Shown here one piece after another: positions 29,271 through 37,231 of a stretch of DNA of 64,000 bases. Position numbers and translations under genes: made by a program. The DNA comes from Bog-473 sp963770645 (lineage in GTDB: Bacteria > Actinomycetota > Acidimicrobiia > Acidimicrobiales > RAAP-2). The stretch is taken from the NCBI GenBank assembly GCA_963770645.1, contig CAVYQL010000004.1, forward strand, positions 434,001 through 498,000, in the 5' to 3' direction. Numbering within the stretch: the stretch's first letter is position 1; each line of letters opens with the position of its first letter. The notes under the pieces are model-generated. The model searched no databases and was not told the origin of the DNA. It worked only from the letters and a program-made list of their open reading frames with translations.

Positions 29271-29834
29271 ATGTCCCCCAAAGCTGGGCGTCGTTGCGTC
29301 TTCTTGGACCGCGACGGCGTACTGAACGAGGCGATGGTGCGCCAGGGCCGCCCCTATCCTCCGGCTTCGGTCGACGAGCTGCGCATCCTTCCTGGGGTGC
29401 CCGAGTCCTGTGCCCGTCTCGCCCGAGCCGGGTTCGCCTTGGTCGTCGTCACCAATCAACCGGACATCGCCCGCGGCGCCGCCGATCCGGCAGCGGTGGA
29501 GGAGATTCATGCCCGCCTACGGAGTCAGGTCGACCTCGACGCGATCTACGTCTGCCCCCATGACGACGCTGCCAACTGTGGGTGCCGGAAGCCCCGTCCC
29601 GGCCTGCTCGTGCAGGCAGCGTCCGACCTCGGTCTCGAACTCGGGAGCAGTTACATGGTCGGCGATCGTTGGCGCGACGTCGAAGCCGGACAGCGTGCCG
29701 GGTGCAGGACGGTGTTCGTGGACCGGAGCTACGACGAAAAGCGGCCAGTCGGCTCGGACGCCATCGTGGCCAGTCTGAGTGAGGCGGCCGCGTGGATCTC
29801 GGCTGACTCGGCGAGGGTGCCCCGTGCCTCCTGA
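29271..29834 (+). CDS. gmhB: HAD-IIIA D,D-heptose bisphosphate 7-phosphatase (GmhB-like)
   Basis: This intact 187-residue HAD phosphatase has the nucleophile motif FLDRDGVLNE, VVVTNQPDIARG, a zinc-binding CPHDDAANCGCRKP loop characteristic of GmhB, and the motif-IV pair YMVGDRWRDVEAGQRAG. It would remove the C7 phosphate of D-glycero-D-manno-heptose 1,7-bisphosphate in the cytoplasm. It starts 2 bases after the epimerase stop, and the next start lies inside it. The related histidinol-phosphatase family is the main alternative, but the neighbouring heptose kinase and isomerase favour the heptose role. Confidence 0.85.
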   Translation: MSPKAGRRCVFLDRDGVLNEAMVRQGRPYPPASVDELRILPGVPESCARLARAGFALVVVTNQPDIARGAADPAAVEEIHARLRSQVDLDAIYVCPHDDAANCGCRKPRPGLLVQAASDLGLELGSSYMVGDRWRDVEAGQRAGCRTVFVDRSYDEKRPVGSDAIVASLSEAAAWISADSARVPRAS

Positions 29835-30535
29835 ATACGGCATCGCGATCTTCGGCGACGGTGCCGACTACGAAACCATCGTGGGCCTGGCTGCCGATCC
29901 CCTGATCTCGGGCTTCACCACCAATCCCACACTCATGCGCCAGTCCGGGGTCGACGACTACGAGGGCTTCGCCCACAAGGTTCTCGACGTCGTGGTCGAC
30001 AAGCCGGTCTCCTTCGAGGTCTTCTCTGACGAGTTCGACGAAATGGGTCGCCAGGCCCGCCTCATCGCCGCCTGGGGCGACAACGTCTTCGTGAAGATCC
30101 CCGTCACCAACACACGAGGGGAGTCCTCTGCCCGCGCTGATCTCGGACCTGACTGCCGACGGTCTGTCGCTCAACGTCACCGCCATCCTCTCCCTGCCCC
30201 AGGTCGAGACGGTCCATGAGGCGCTCGACGGCACCACGGCGGCCATCGTCTCGGTGTTCGCCGGGCGCGTGGCCGACACCGGGCGCGACCCGGTCCCTCT
30301 GATGGCGGCGGCACGTGAGATCCTCGCGACGATCCCGGCCCAGCGACTCCTGTGGGCGAGCCCACGCGAGGTACTCAACCTGCGCCAGGCGGAGTCGGTC
30401 GGCTGCCATATCATCACCATGACGAACGAGCTCATTCGCAAGCTCCCGAACCTCGGCCGGGACCTCGATGACGTCTCCCTCGACACCGTGCGCATGTTCC
30501 ACGACGACGCCGAGGAATCGGGCTTCGTCCTCTAG
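29824..30535 (+). CDS. Transaldolase-like protein, one frame break
   Basis: From GTG 29824 (overlapping the phosphatase by 11 bases), this is a protein of about 236 residues of the transaldolase/fructose-6-phosphate aldolase family. SGFTTNPTLMRQ contains the TTNP motif. The Schiff-base lysine lies in NVFVKIPVTNTRGE. After an indel near 30115 come LSLNVTAILSLPQVETVHEA, VSVFAGRVADTG and LLWASPREVLNLRQ. It could form sedoheptulose 7-phosphate, the substrate of the isomerase two genes upstream, but an aldolase or structural role is possible. It sits in mid-operon, 8 bases before the kinase start. Confidence 0.78.
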
Positions 30536-30543
30536 GAGTTTCC

Positions 30544-31525
30544 ATGATCATCACCCGGACTCCCTTGCGCATCACCCTCGGCGGCGGCGGCACCGACCTG
30601 CCCTCGTACTACGAGCGCTTCGGCGGGATGCTCATCTCTGGCGCCATCGACAAGTACGTCTACATCACGCTGAACCGGACCTTCACCGACGAGTTCTTCC
30701 TCAAGTACTCGGCCATCGAGCGGGTCACCGAGGTCGAGGACATCGAGCATCCCATCATCCGCGAGGCCTTCTCGCTGCACGACGTCGAGCCGGCCATCGA
30801 GATGGTGAGCGTGGCCGACATCCCGGCCGGCACCGGCCTCGGCTCCTCGGGTTCGTTCACCGTCGGTCTGCTCCGGGCCATTTACGCCTTTCGGCGGCAC
30901 CACGCCACTCCGGCCAACCTGGCCGAGGAGGCCTGCCACATCGAGATCGACTGCCTGCACCGGCCGGTTGGCAAGCAGGACCAGTTCATCGCCGCCTTCG
31001 GTGGGCTGAACTGTTTCGAATTCACCACCGAGGGGCAGGTGCACGTCTCGCCTCTCATGGTGTCGAACGAGACGCTGCGCGACCTCGAAGAGAACCTGGT
31101 CATGTTCTTCACGGGCTACTCCCGCGAGGCCCACCTGGTGCTGACCGAGCAGAAGGACCGCGCTCGAAGACGGTGAACAGTCGATGCTCGAGAACCTCCA
31201 CTTCGTTAAGGAACTGGGCCTGAAGAGCAAGATCGCCCTCGAGAGCGGCGACCTGGTGACCTTCGCAGCGCTGATGAACGAGCATTGGGAGCACAAGCGT
31301 CGGCGATCACGTGGAATGTCCAACGAAAACATCGACCGGTGGTACGAGATCGGCCTGGCGCACGGCGCGATGGGGGGGAAGCTGGTCGGTGCCGGGGCTG
31401 GAGGATTCCTCCTCTTCTACACCAAGGCCCACGACGACCTCCGCGGCGCCATGGCCCGGGAGGGACTGATCGAGGTCCCCTTCACCTTCGAGCACGACGG
31501 TTCCGTCGTGCTCGTCCGCGACTGA
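30544..31525 (+). CDS. hddA: GHMP kinase, D-glycero-D-manno-heptose 7-phosphate kinase-like, one frame break
   Basis: This GHMP kinase of about 326 residues has an N-terminal RITLGGGGTDLPSYYERFGG, the ATP-binding AGTGLGSSGSFTVGLLRA, HRPVGKQDQFIAAFGGLN, and after an indel near 31165 SMLENLHFVKELGLKSKIAL and the C-terminal GGKLVGAGAGGFLLFY. This is the HddA layout, which phosphorylates C1 of D-glycero-alpha-D-manno-heptose 7-phosphate. A related fucokinase-like activity cannot be excluded. It stands between the transaldolase-like gene and the nucleotidyltransferase gene. Confidence 0.82.
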
Positions 31526-31541
31526 CCTCACACTCGCTCGC

Positions 31542-32264
31542 GTGCAGTGCCTGATCCTCGCGGGCGGTCTGGGTACCCGCATGCAGGCGCACGACCCACG
31601 CGTCCCCAAGGCAATGTTGCCGGTCGGCGGCCGACCTTTCCTCCACTGGCAGCTCTCGTGGCTGGCCCATCAGGGAGCCGACGGTGCGGTGCTCAGCATT
31701 GGCCATCTCGGCGGTCAGATCCGCAACTTCGTCGGGGACGGCGCTGAATGGGAGCTGCCGGTCACCTACGTGGAGGAGGGTGACGAACTCCTCGGCACCG
31801 GCGGCGCCGTCCGCCTGGCCGTCGACGAAGGAGCGCTGGGTGATTCCTTCTTCGTGCTCTATGGGGACTCGTACCTGCAGGTCGCACTACGAGACGTGCA
31901 GGCCGCATACGAGGTCGCCGGTCTGCCCGCCCTCATGACGGTCTACGAGAACGACGGGAGGTGGGACGCCAGCAACTCCATTTGTAACGGCAATATGGTC
32001 CTCCGGTACGAGAAGGGCTGCCCCAACCCGCCGCCCAGCATGCGATTCATCGACTACGGGCTGTCTGCGATGCAGGCCGATCTCGTGCGTGAGCTCATCC
32101 CGCCACGGGAGCAGCGCGATCTGGCCGACTTCTTCACGACGCTGAGCCGTCAGAGCCGCCTCGGTGCGTTCGTCGCTACCGAGCGGTTCTACGAGATCGG
32201 GTCTCCAGAGGGGCTGGCCGAACTGGACCGACTGCTCACGCTCGGAGCGGCTGGGCCCGTCTGA
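31542..32264 (+). CDS. hddC: Sugar-1-phosphate nucleotidyltransferase, HddC-like
   Basis: This intact 240-residue nucleotidyltransferase has LILAGGLGTRM, the sugar-phosphate lysine in RVPKAMLPVGGRPFL, the magnesium-binding FVLYGDSYLQV, and LADFFTTLSRQSRLGAFVAT near the end. HddC enzymes join GTP and D-glycero-alpha-D-manno-heptose 1-phosphate to give GDP-heptose, the last step of this route. GTP specificity is inferred from neighbours. It begins with GTG 16 bases after the kinase stop and ends the operon, its TGA forming one arm of a palindrome shared with ppx. Confidence 0.82.
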   Translation: MQCLILAGGLGTRMQAHDPRVPKAMLPVGGRPFLHWQLSWLAHQGADGAVLSIGHLGGQIRNFVGDGAEWELPVTYVEEGDELLGTGGAVRLAVDEGALGDSFFVLYGDSYLQVALRDVQAAYEVAGLPALMTVYENDGRWDASNSICNGNMVLRYEKGCPNPPPSMRFIDYGLSAMQADLVRELIPPREQRDLADFFTTLSRQSRLGAFVATERFYEIGSPEGLAELDRLLTLGAAGPV

Positions 32265-32277
32265 GCACACGTGCTCA
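32262..32277. terminator. Palindrome joining the stop codons of convergent genes
   Basis: TGAGCAC (32262-32268) and GTGCTCA (32271-32277) are perfect inverted arms around AC. The left TGA is the nucleotidyltransferase stop and the right arm holds the ppx stop on the other strand. With only 10 bases between the convergent genes, this may be the whole transcription end. The arms are short, so termination strength is uncertain. Confidence 0.35.
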
Positions 32278-33216
32278 TGCTCCCCGTGCGTGTGCCCGCA
32301 GGGACATGACCAGGCCGTCGAGGATGTCGGCCTCCGAGACGATGCACTCCGCGAACTCGAACCTGCGCATGGTTTCCCTGAGTACGAGCGCGCCGCCGAA
32401 GATCACGTCCTCGCGGCCGGCGGGTATGGCCGGGCGACTTGCCCGTATGGAGACTGGTTCGGACCCGAGGACGCTGCACCAGCGGTCGACGGCCTCGCGC
32501 GAAAGCGTTGCGTGATGGATCCTGTCCCTGTCGTAGTCGGTCAGCCCCAGCTCGAGGGCGGCCAGCGTCGAGACCGTCCCGCGAGGCCGACCAGGCGGGC
32601 GGAGCGGTCCAACCCGCTCAGCTCGGGGAGCTCGCGCTGGGCGCGGTCGAGCTCTGCCCCGATCGCCCCGATGGCGGCCGCGACCTCGTCCTCGCCCGGA
32701 GGATCTCCCCTGAGGTAGCGCTCTGTCAGGCGGACACACCCGATGTCCATGGAGAGGGAGAGCACCTCGTCACGGCCTTCGATGGCGATCTCCGTGGAGC
32801 CACCGCCGATGTCGAGAACGACCACCGATCGGCTCCCTCCGGGGAGGTCGGCGGTCGCGCCAGCGAACGAGAGCCGCCCCTCCTCCGCGCCCGTCAGGAT
32901 CTCGGCCGGGAACCCGACGATCTCGCCGGCTGGTTCCAAGAACGCCTCGCTGTTGGCGGCGTCGCGGACCGCCGAGGTGGCGACGAGCCGGGCTCGCTCG
33001 ACGCCCTGGGCATCCATGACGGCGCGGTACTCGCGGAGCGCGGTGAACGTACGTTCCAGCGCCTCGGGTCGAAGCCGGTGCGCCGCGTCAACGCCCTGTC
33101 CCAGGCGAGTGATCCGCATCTCGCGCGCCCTGACATCTCCGTCCGGGCCGACGACGAGCGAGCCGCGTGGAATTGGTTCCGCAGTCGAGTGCCGCCAGCG
33201 CACCGGGACCCCTCAC
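32275..33216 (-). CDS. ppx: Exopolyphosphatase/pppGpp phosphohydrolase (Ppx/GppA), two frame breaks
   Basis: This protein of about 313 residues belongs to the sugar kinase/actin fold family. The GTG at 33216 opens ALAALDCGTNSTRL; an indel near 33165 leads to VVGPDGDVRAREMRITRLGQ, VATSAVRDAANSEAFL, LTGAEEGRLSFAGA, VVVLDIGGGSTEIA, and a second near 32590 to VSTLAALELGLTDYDRDRIH. It would hydrolyse polyphosphate or pppGpp in the cytoplasm. The gene follows DUF501 and ftsB as in other actinobacteria. These are the last frame breaks seen in the window. Confidence 0.85.
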
Positions 33217-33244
33217 CAGGCCGAGTATCCCAGAGCGCCCATGA

Positions 33245-33736
33245 TCAGATCTCCCCCCGGGTCAGCCCGAGCCGACCCGCCGCCCACGCCCCGACCACGT
33301 CGTCGCCGCCGGCCAGCCACCATGCCACGTGCGCGTGCAGGCACTTGACCCCCTGGCGCGTCCCGCCCACGCCACCGCTCGGGCGCGGACCGGTCCAGCC
33401 GGGCGGGAGCAGCGCGTCGCGTTCCTCCGCATAGCGCCGATGGCACTCGACCAGGTCCGCTTCCTCCACGTTCGCCGCCGCCTCGCGCACGCCACCAGCC
33501 GCCTCCAGCCGGCTGATGCGGTCGCGCAGATGGGGGTCCACCAGCCAGAAGCGGGTCGGCATGGGTCGGCCGTCACGCAGGAGGGGCGCGTTCTCAATCA
33601 CGGCGGGCGTCCCGTCGAACCGGCGCACGACCACTGCGAAAGCGCCGGCCGGCTGGCGGCCAAGCAGCTGGGCCACCTGCGATTCGTCACTGTCGCGCAC
33701 GGTCGTCGTTGGCGAGGACTCGAACTCTGCGACCAT
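33245..33736 (-). CDS. DUF501 family protein
   Basis: This conserved actinobacterial protein of 163 residues has unknown function. The start at the ATG at 33736 gives VAEFESSPTTTVRDSDESQV; upstream in-frame codons are Arg/Pro-rich and look untranslated. Typical family features are visible: QLLGRQPAGAFAVVVRR, PTRFWLVDPHLRDRISRLEA, and a late cysteine and histidine cluster, KCLHAHVAWWLAGGDD. It always neighbours ftsB and ppx in actinobacteria, which suggests but does not prove a link to envelope growth or phosphate metabolism. Confidence 0.82.
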   Translation of the reverse strand: MVAEFESSPTTTVRDSDESQVAQLLGRQPAGAFAVVVRRFDGTPAVIENAPLLRDGRPMPTRFWLVDPHLRDRISRLEAAGGVREAAANVEEADLVECHRRYAEERDALLPPGWTGPRPSGGVGGTRQGVKCLHAHVAWWLAGGDDVVGAWAAGRLGLTRGEI

Positions 33737-33791
33737 CGTCGTCAAGTCTGCCCGGCGGCCAGGCCCTCTCCGGACCGGGTCGGGCGGGCGG

Positions 33792-34379
33792 TCAGCGCCA
33801 GAACTCGAGGGCGTGCACCACGCGCGAGACGAAGCCAGGGCTCTTCCGGCTGCTCGCACCTGCACCACTCACCGCGCCGGCGGGATGGGCGCCGGTGGAG
33901 GTCCCCGAAGACCCCGCCGCGTCGGAGGTCGTGGGGGTCGGCGTGGTGGTCGTCGTGGACCCTGGAGGCAGCTCCGAGGCGGCGGACGGGGTGACCGGGC
34001 CGTCGGAGCCGGGGTCCCCCGCATACGGCGTCCCGCCGGCCGTCGATCCGGTCGGCGGCAGAACCTCGTAGGCCTGCTGGCCCGGACTGACGAGTTGGTA
34101 CTGCTCCCGGGCGATGCGGCCGATCTCCCCGGCATCGCTCAAGTTCTTCTTCTCCTGGGCCAACGCGGCGTCCTGGGAATGCAGCGTCGTGAGTTGCGAC
34201 TCGGTACCGGCCAGGTCCGAGCGCTGGCTCAGCAGCGAACTGGCCGGGAACCAGGCGAACAGGATGACGGCCGACACGGCCACGGCGCCGAGCAGCAGAA
34301 GCCGGGCCCGGCGCAACTCCCCCGATACGGCGCGGCGCTTCTTCGGTTGGCGCTTCACGCGGCGCTTAGCCCGAGCCAT
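33792..34379 (-). CDS. ftsB: FtsB/DivIC-type septum protein
   Basis: This 195-residue bitopic membrane protein has a basic cytoplasmic head (ARAKRRVKRQPKKRRAVSG), a single span (RLLLLGAVAVSAVILFAWF, about 28-46), and a short coiled coil (QRSDLAGTESQLTTLHSQDA). The DivIC motif follows (IGRIAREQYQLVSPGQQAYE). The last 90 residues are an extracellular Thr/Ser/Pro-rich tail. It should act in the FtsQLB complex of the divisome. The start ATG at 34379 overlaps the end of eno by 14 bases, the common actinobacterial arrangement. Confidence 0.85.
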   Translation of the reverse strand: MARAKRRVKRQPKKRRAVSGELRRARLLLLGAVAVSAVILFAWFPASSLLSQRSDLAGTESQLTTLHSQDAALAQEKKNLSDAGEIGRIAREQYQLVSPGQQAYEVLPPTGSTAGGTPYAGDPGSDGPVTPSAASELPPGSTTTTTPTPTTSDAAGSSGTSTGAHPAGAVSGAGASSRKSPGFVSRVVHALEFWR

Positions 34380-35667
34380 GTCGCGGCCCTCCCTCGCCCG
34401 ACAGCGCCGTACGTCCAGGGAAGCTGGCCGACTGACCGAGGTCCTCCTCGATCCTGAGCAGCTGGTTGTACTTAGCGACGCGGTCCGAACGGGCCGGCGC
34501 GCCGGTCTTGATCTGTCCCGCATTCACGGCCACCGCGAGGTCGGCGATGGTTGTGTCCTCGGTCTCACCAGAACGGTGCGAGATCACCGTCGCGTACGAC
34601 GACCGGTTGGCCAGGGTCACCGTGTCGAGCGTCTCCGTCAGGGTGCCGATCTGGTTGAGCTTGATGAGGATGGCGTTGGCCACTCCGTCGCGCACGCCTC
34701 GCTCGAGGATCTCCGCATTGGTGACGAAGACGTCGTCGCCGACGAGCTGGATCCGGTCGCCCAGCGCCTTGGTGTGCGCCGCCCAGCCGTCCCAGTCCTC
34801 TTCGGCCATCCCGTCCTCGATCGAGACGATGGGGTAACGGTCCACGAGATCCACCCAGTAGTCGACGAGCTCGCCCGGAGACAGGGTCCGGCCCTCACCG
34901 GCGAGCACATAGTTGCCGTCCTTCCACAACTCGCTCGTCGCAGGGTCGAGCGCGAGCGCGATCTCCTCACCCGGTACGCGTCCCGCTGTTTCGATGGCCT
35001 CGAGCAACAGCTTCACCGCGTCCTCGTTCTGCGGAAGATCCGGTGCGAAGCCGCCCTCGTCGCCGACAGCGGTGGACAGGCCGCGCTGCGCCAGCAGCGA
35101 GCGCAGCGTGTGATAGGTCTCACTCCCCCAGCGGAGCGCCTCGGCGAATGAGGCGGCCCCGACCGGCATCACCATGAACTCCTGAAAGTCGATGGAGTTG
35201 TCGGCGTGGGCACCACCGTTGAGCACGTTCAACATCGGCACAGGCAGTACGTGCGCGTTCGTTCCCCCGATGGAGCGGTACAGCGGTATCTCGAGGTCGT
35301 CGGCGAGCGCCTTCGCAGTGGCCAACGACACCGCCAGTATCGCATTTGCTCCGAGGCGGCCCTTGTCCGGCGTCCCGTCGAGGTCGATCATGGCGAAGTC
35401 GACCGCGCGCTGATCGAGCGGGTCGAGACCGCAGACCGCGTCGGCGATCTCGCCGTTGACGTGCCCCACGGCCCGGAGCACGCCCTTGCCGAAATAGCGG
35501 TCGCCGCCGTCGCGCAACTCCACCGCCTCCCTGATGCCGGTGGATGCACCCGAGGGGGCGATGGCGCGACCGCGCGCACCGGAGTCGAGCAGCACCTCTG
35601 CTTCGACGGTCGGGTTCCCGCGGGAGTCGAGGACCTCGCGCCCGATCACGTGCTCAATGGTGCTCAC
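34366..35667 (-). CDS. eno: Enolase
   Basis: This 433-residue enolase converts 2-phosphoglycerate to phosphoenolpyruvate in glycolysis. It starts at the GTG at 35667 after an AAGGAGAGA Shine-Dalgarno sequence and reads STIEHVIGREVLDSRGNPTV, with the flexible loop APSGASTGIREAVELRD. Magnesium and catalytic residues lie in VSIEDGMAEEDWDGWA and LVGDDVFVTN, and the family signature is ILIKLNQIGTLTETL. The frame is intact and the length is usual. It is followed by ftsB, DUF501 and ppx, as in mycobacteria. Confidence 0.96.
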   Translation of the reverse strand: MSTIEHVIGREVLDSRGNPTVEAEVLLDSGARGRAIAPSGASTGIREAVELRDGGDRYFGKGVLRAVGHVNGEIADAVCGLDPLDQRAVDFAMIDLDGTPDKGRLGANAILAVSLATAKALADDLEIPLYRSIGGTNAHVLPVPMLNVLNGGAHADNSIDFQEFMVMPVGAASFAEALRWGSETYHTLRSLLAQRGLSTAVGDEGGFAPDLPQNEDAVKLLLEAIETAGRVPGEEIALALDPATSELWKDGNYVLAGEGRTLSPGELVDYWVDLVDRYPIVSIEDGMAEEDWDGWAAHTKALGDRIQLVGDDVFVTNAEILERGVRDGVANAILIKLNQIGTLTETLDTVTLANRSSYATVISHRSGETEDTTIADLAVAVNAGQIKTGAPARSDRVAKYNQLLRIEEDLGQSASFPGRTALSGEGGPRHGSG

Positions 35668-35680
35668 GACATCTCTCCTT

Positions 35681-35703
35681 GGTGTCTCCCCTGGTGGGAC
35701 ACC
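35681..35703 (-). terminator. Short hairpin between mazG and eno
   Basis: GGTGTC (35681-35686) pairs with GACACC (35698-35703) around an 11-base loop in the 47-base gap after mazG and just before the eno Shine-Dalgarno sequence. It may be an attenuating or processing hairpin rather than a full terminator, since all genes here run the same way. Confidence 0.3.
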
Positions 35704-35714
35704 GGATTCCAAGA

Positions 35715-37229
35715 CTAGCGGTTGCGATTCTCCCGATCGGGGACGCCTTCTGTCGAAAGGATCTGCGCACGCAAGGACAGCGCGCGGTCGCGCAATGCTT
35801 CTTCTGCATCGACTCCGAGGCACTGTGCCAGGTTCGCCACCGCGTAGAGCACATCGCCCACCCGGCGGCGGACCTCGTCGGCGTCACTCGACAACGGGTC
35901 GTCGGGGTGAGGTTCGCTGCGAGCCGCCCGCGCTTCGAGTGACGCGAGGTCGGCGAACACCGAGCCGTCGCTCAGTGTCGCAGGATCAAGCCCGACGGCG
36001 CGGGCCTTGCGCGCCAGCTTCGTCGTCAGCATGAGGGCGGGCAGCGCGGCGGGGATGCCCTCGGTCACGCTGCTCCTCCCCTTCTCGGATTTCTTGATGT
36101 CCTCCCAGTTCTGCTCGACCTGATCGGCGCCGTCGACCGTGACCCCTGCGAAGACATGCGGGTGTCGATGGACGAGCTTGTCGTGCACCGTGCGTGCCAC
36201 GTCGGCCAGGTCGAACGCGCCGACCTCGTCAGCCAGGCGCGCGTGAAAGACGATCTGGAACAAGAGGTCGCCGAGCTCCTCCTGCAGGTGGGCCGAGGTG
36301 GTGTCCTGCCCGTCGCGCTCGCCTCCCCCGACTGACCTGGCCCTCTCGGGTTCCGCCAGCGCGGCGAGCGCGTCGAGGACCTCGTAACACTCCTCCACCA
36401 GGTGCGGCATGAGCGAGGCATGCGTCTGCGCCCGGTCCCAGGGACAGCGCTCTCGCAGCGTGTCCATGAGCATGACGAGGTCGGCCACGGCGGCGCCAGC
36501 GCACGCTGCGTCGTCGGCGAGCACTGCGCCGTCGCCGAGCACTGCGCCGTCGCCGGCCCCCGCTGCCGTCCCCGCCGGGATGTAGAGCGAGGTCAGATGG
36601 TCGGGCTCGAGCGTCCGATCGAGATCCCACCAGTCGACCGAGACCACCATCTCGTCGGGGAGCCCGAGGTGGTGCAGGATCACCGGATGCGGCGGCTCCG
36701 CCGCGGCGTCCTCGAGCGCGAGCTTCACGTCGGAGAGGACGAGACGGGACCAGCATTGGGCCACCAGGAGCGGACCCCCTCCGAGGGGGACGCGGCCGAT
36801 CGCGGTGGCGTCGACCAGCCGGACACCCTCGGCCACCGGGTCGACCCCGAGCGCGGCCCACGCCAGGTCGAGGAACGACAGGGCCGGCATCACGGTGACG
36901 TCGACCCTGTCGTCTGCGCGCAACAGCTCCACGGTGCGCTCGGCGACGAGGGGTGAGCCGGGCACGGCATAGACCACCGGCTCGGGTGCCACCGCCACTG
37001 CCGCGGCGATCAGCTCCTCGACGATGGCGGCATAGACCTCCTCGAAGGTCGCTGCGGACTCGTAGAGGCGGTCGAAGGCCTGCAGTCCTCCGAACGGCGC
37101 GGCTGCGGGGTGGCGAGCAGTCCGCACGTAGGCCCGCGGAGACGACAAGAGCGACGCCGTGTGGTTGGCCAGGAACTCGGGGCCGGCGGGCCCGAGGCCC
37201 ACCACGGTGACGTGGGGGCGGGCCGCCAC
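35715..37229 (-). CDS. mazG: Tetrapyrrole methylase-like plus MazG fusion
   Basis: This 504-residue two-domain protein is of the YabN type. Residues 1-230 follow the SAM-dependent tetrapyrrole methylase fold (VTVVGLGPAGPEFL, VVYAVPGSPLVAERTVELL), though a methyl acceptor is unknown. Residues about 260-480 form a MazG nucleotide pyrophosphohydrolase: CPWDRAQTHASLMPHLVEEC, the E-x-x-E pairs in EECYEVLDAL and EELGDLLFQIVFHARLA, and QNWEDIKKSEKGR. MazG enzymes hydrolyse NTPs and clear damaged nucleotides. An 18-base tandem repeat lies in the linker. It starts with GTG 37229, 2 bases after the isomerase gene. Confidence 0.9.
   Translation of the reverse strand: MAARPHVTVVGLGPAGPEFLANHTASLLSSPRAYVRTARHPAAAPFGGLQAFDRLYESAATFEEVYAAIVEELIAAAVAVAPEPVVYAVPGSPLVAERTVELLRADDRVDVTVMPALSFLDLAWAALGVDPVAEGVRLVDATAIGRVPLGGGPLLVAQCWSRLVLSDVKLALEDAAAEPPHPVILHHLGLPDEMVVSVDWWDLDRTLEPDHLTSLYIPAGTAAGAGDGAVLGDGAVLADDAACAGAAVADLVMLMDTLRERCPWDRAQTHASLMPHLVEECYEVLDALAALAEPERARSVGGGERDGQDTTSAHLQEELGDLLFQIVFHARLADEVGAFDLADVARTVHDKLVHRHPHVFAGVTVDGADQVEQNWEDIKKSEKGRSSVTEGIPAALPALMLTTKLARKARAVGLDPATLSDGSVFADLASLEARAARSEPHPDDPLSSDADEVRRRVGDVLYAVANLAQCLGVDAEEALRDRALSLRAQILSTEGVPDRENRNR
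36519..36554 (-). repeat. Exact 18-base tandem duplication in the mazG linker
   Basis: Two identical 18-base units (36519-36536 and 36537-36554) encode repeated GDGAVL in the interdomain linker; a degenerate third copy follows. The 6-residue length keeps the frame, so the linker can change length without harm. Confidence 0.75.
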
Positions 37230-37231
37230 GC

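Noticed and set aside
10939..33165. Programmed frameshifting as the cause of the frame breaks
   Set aside because: There are too many breaks, in both directions, in unrelated genes, without shared slippery heptamers or downstream structures.
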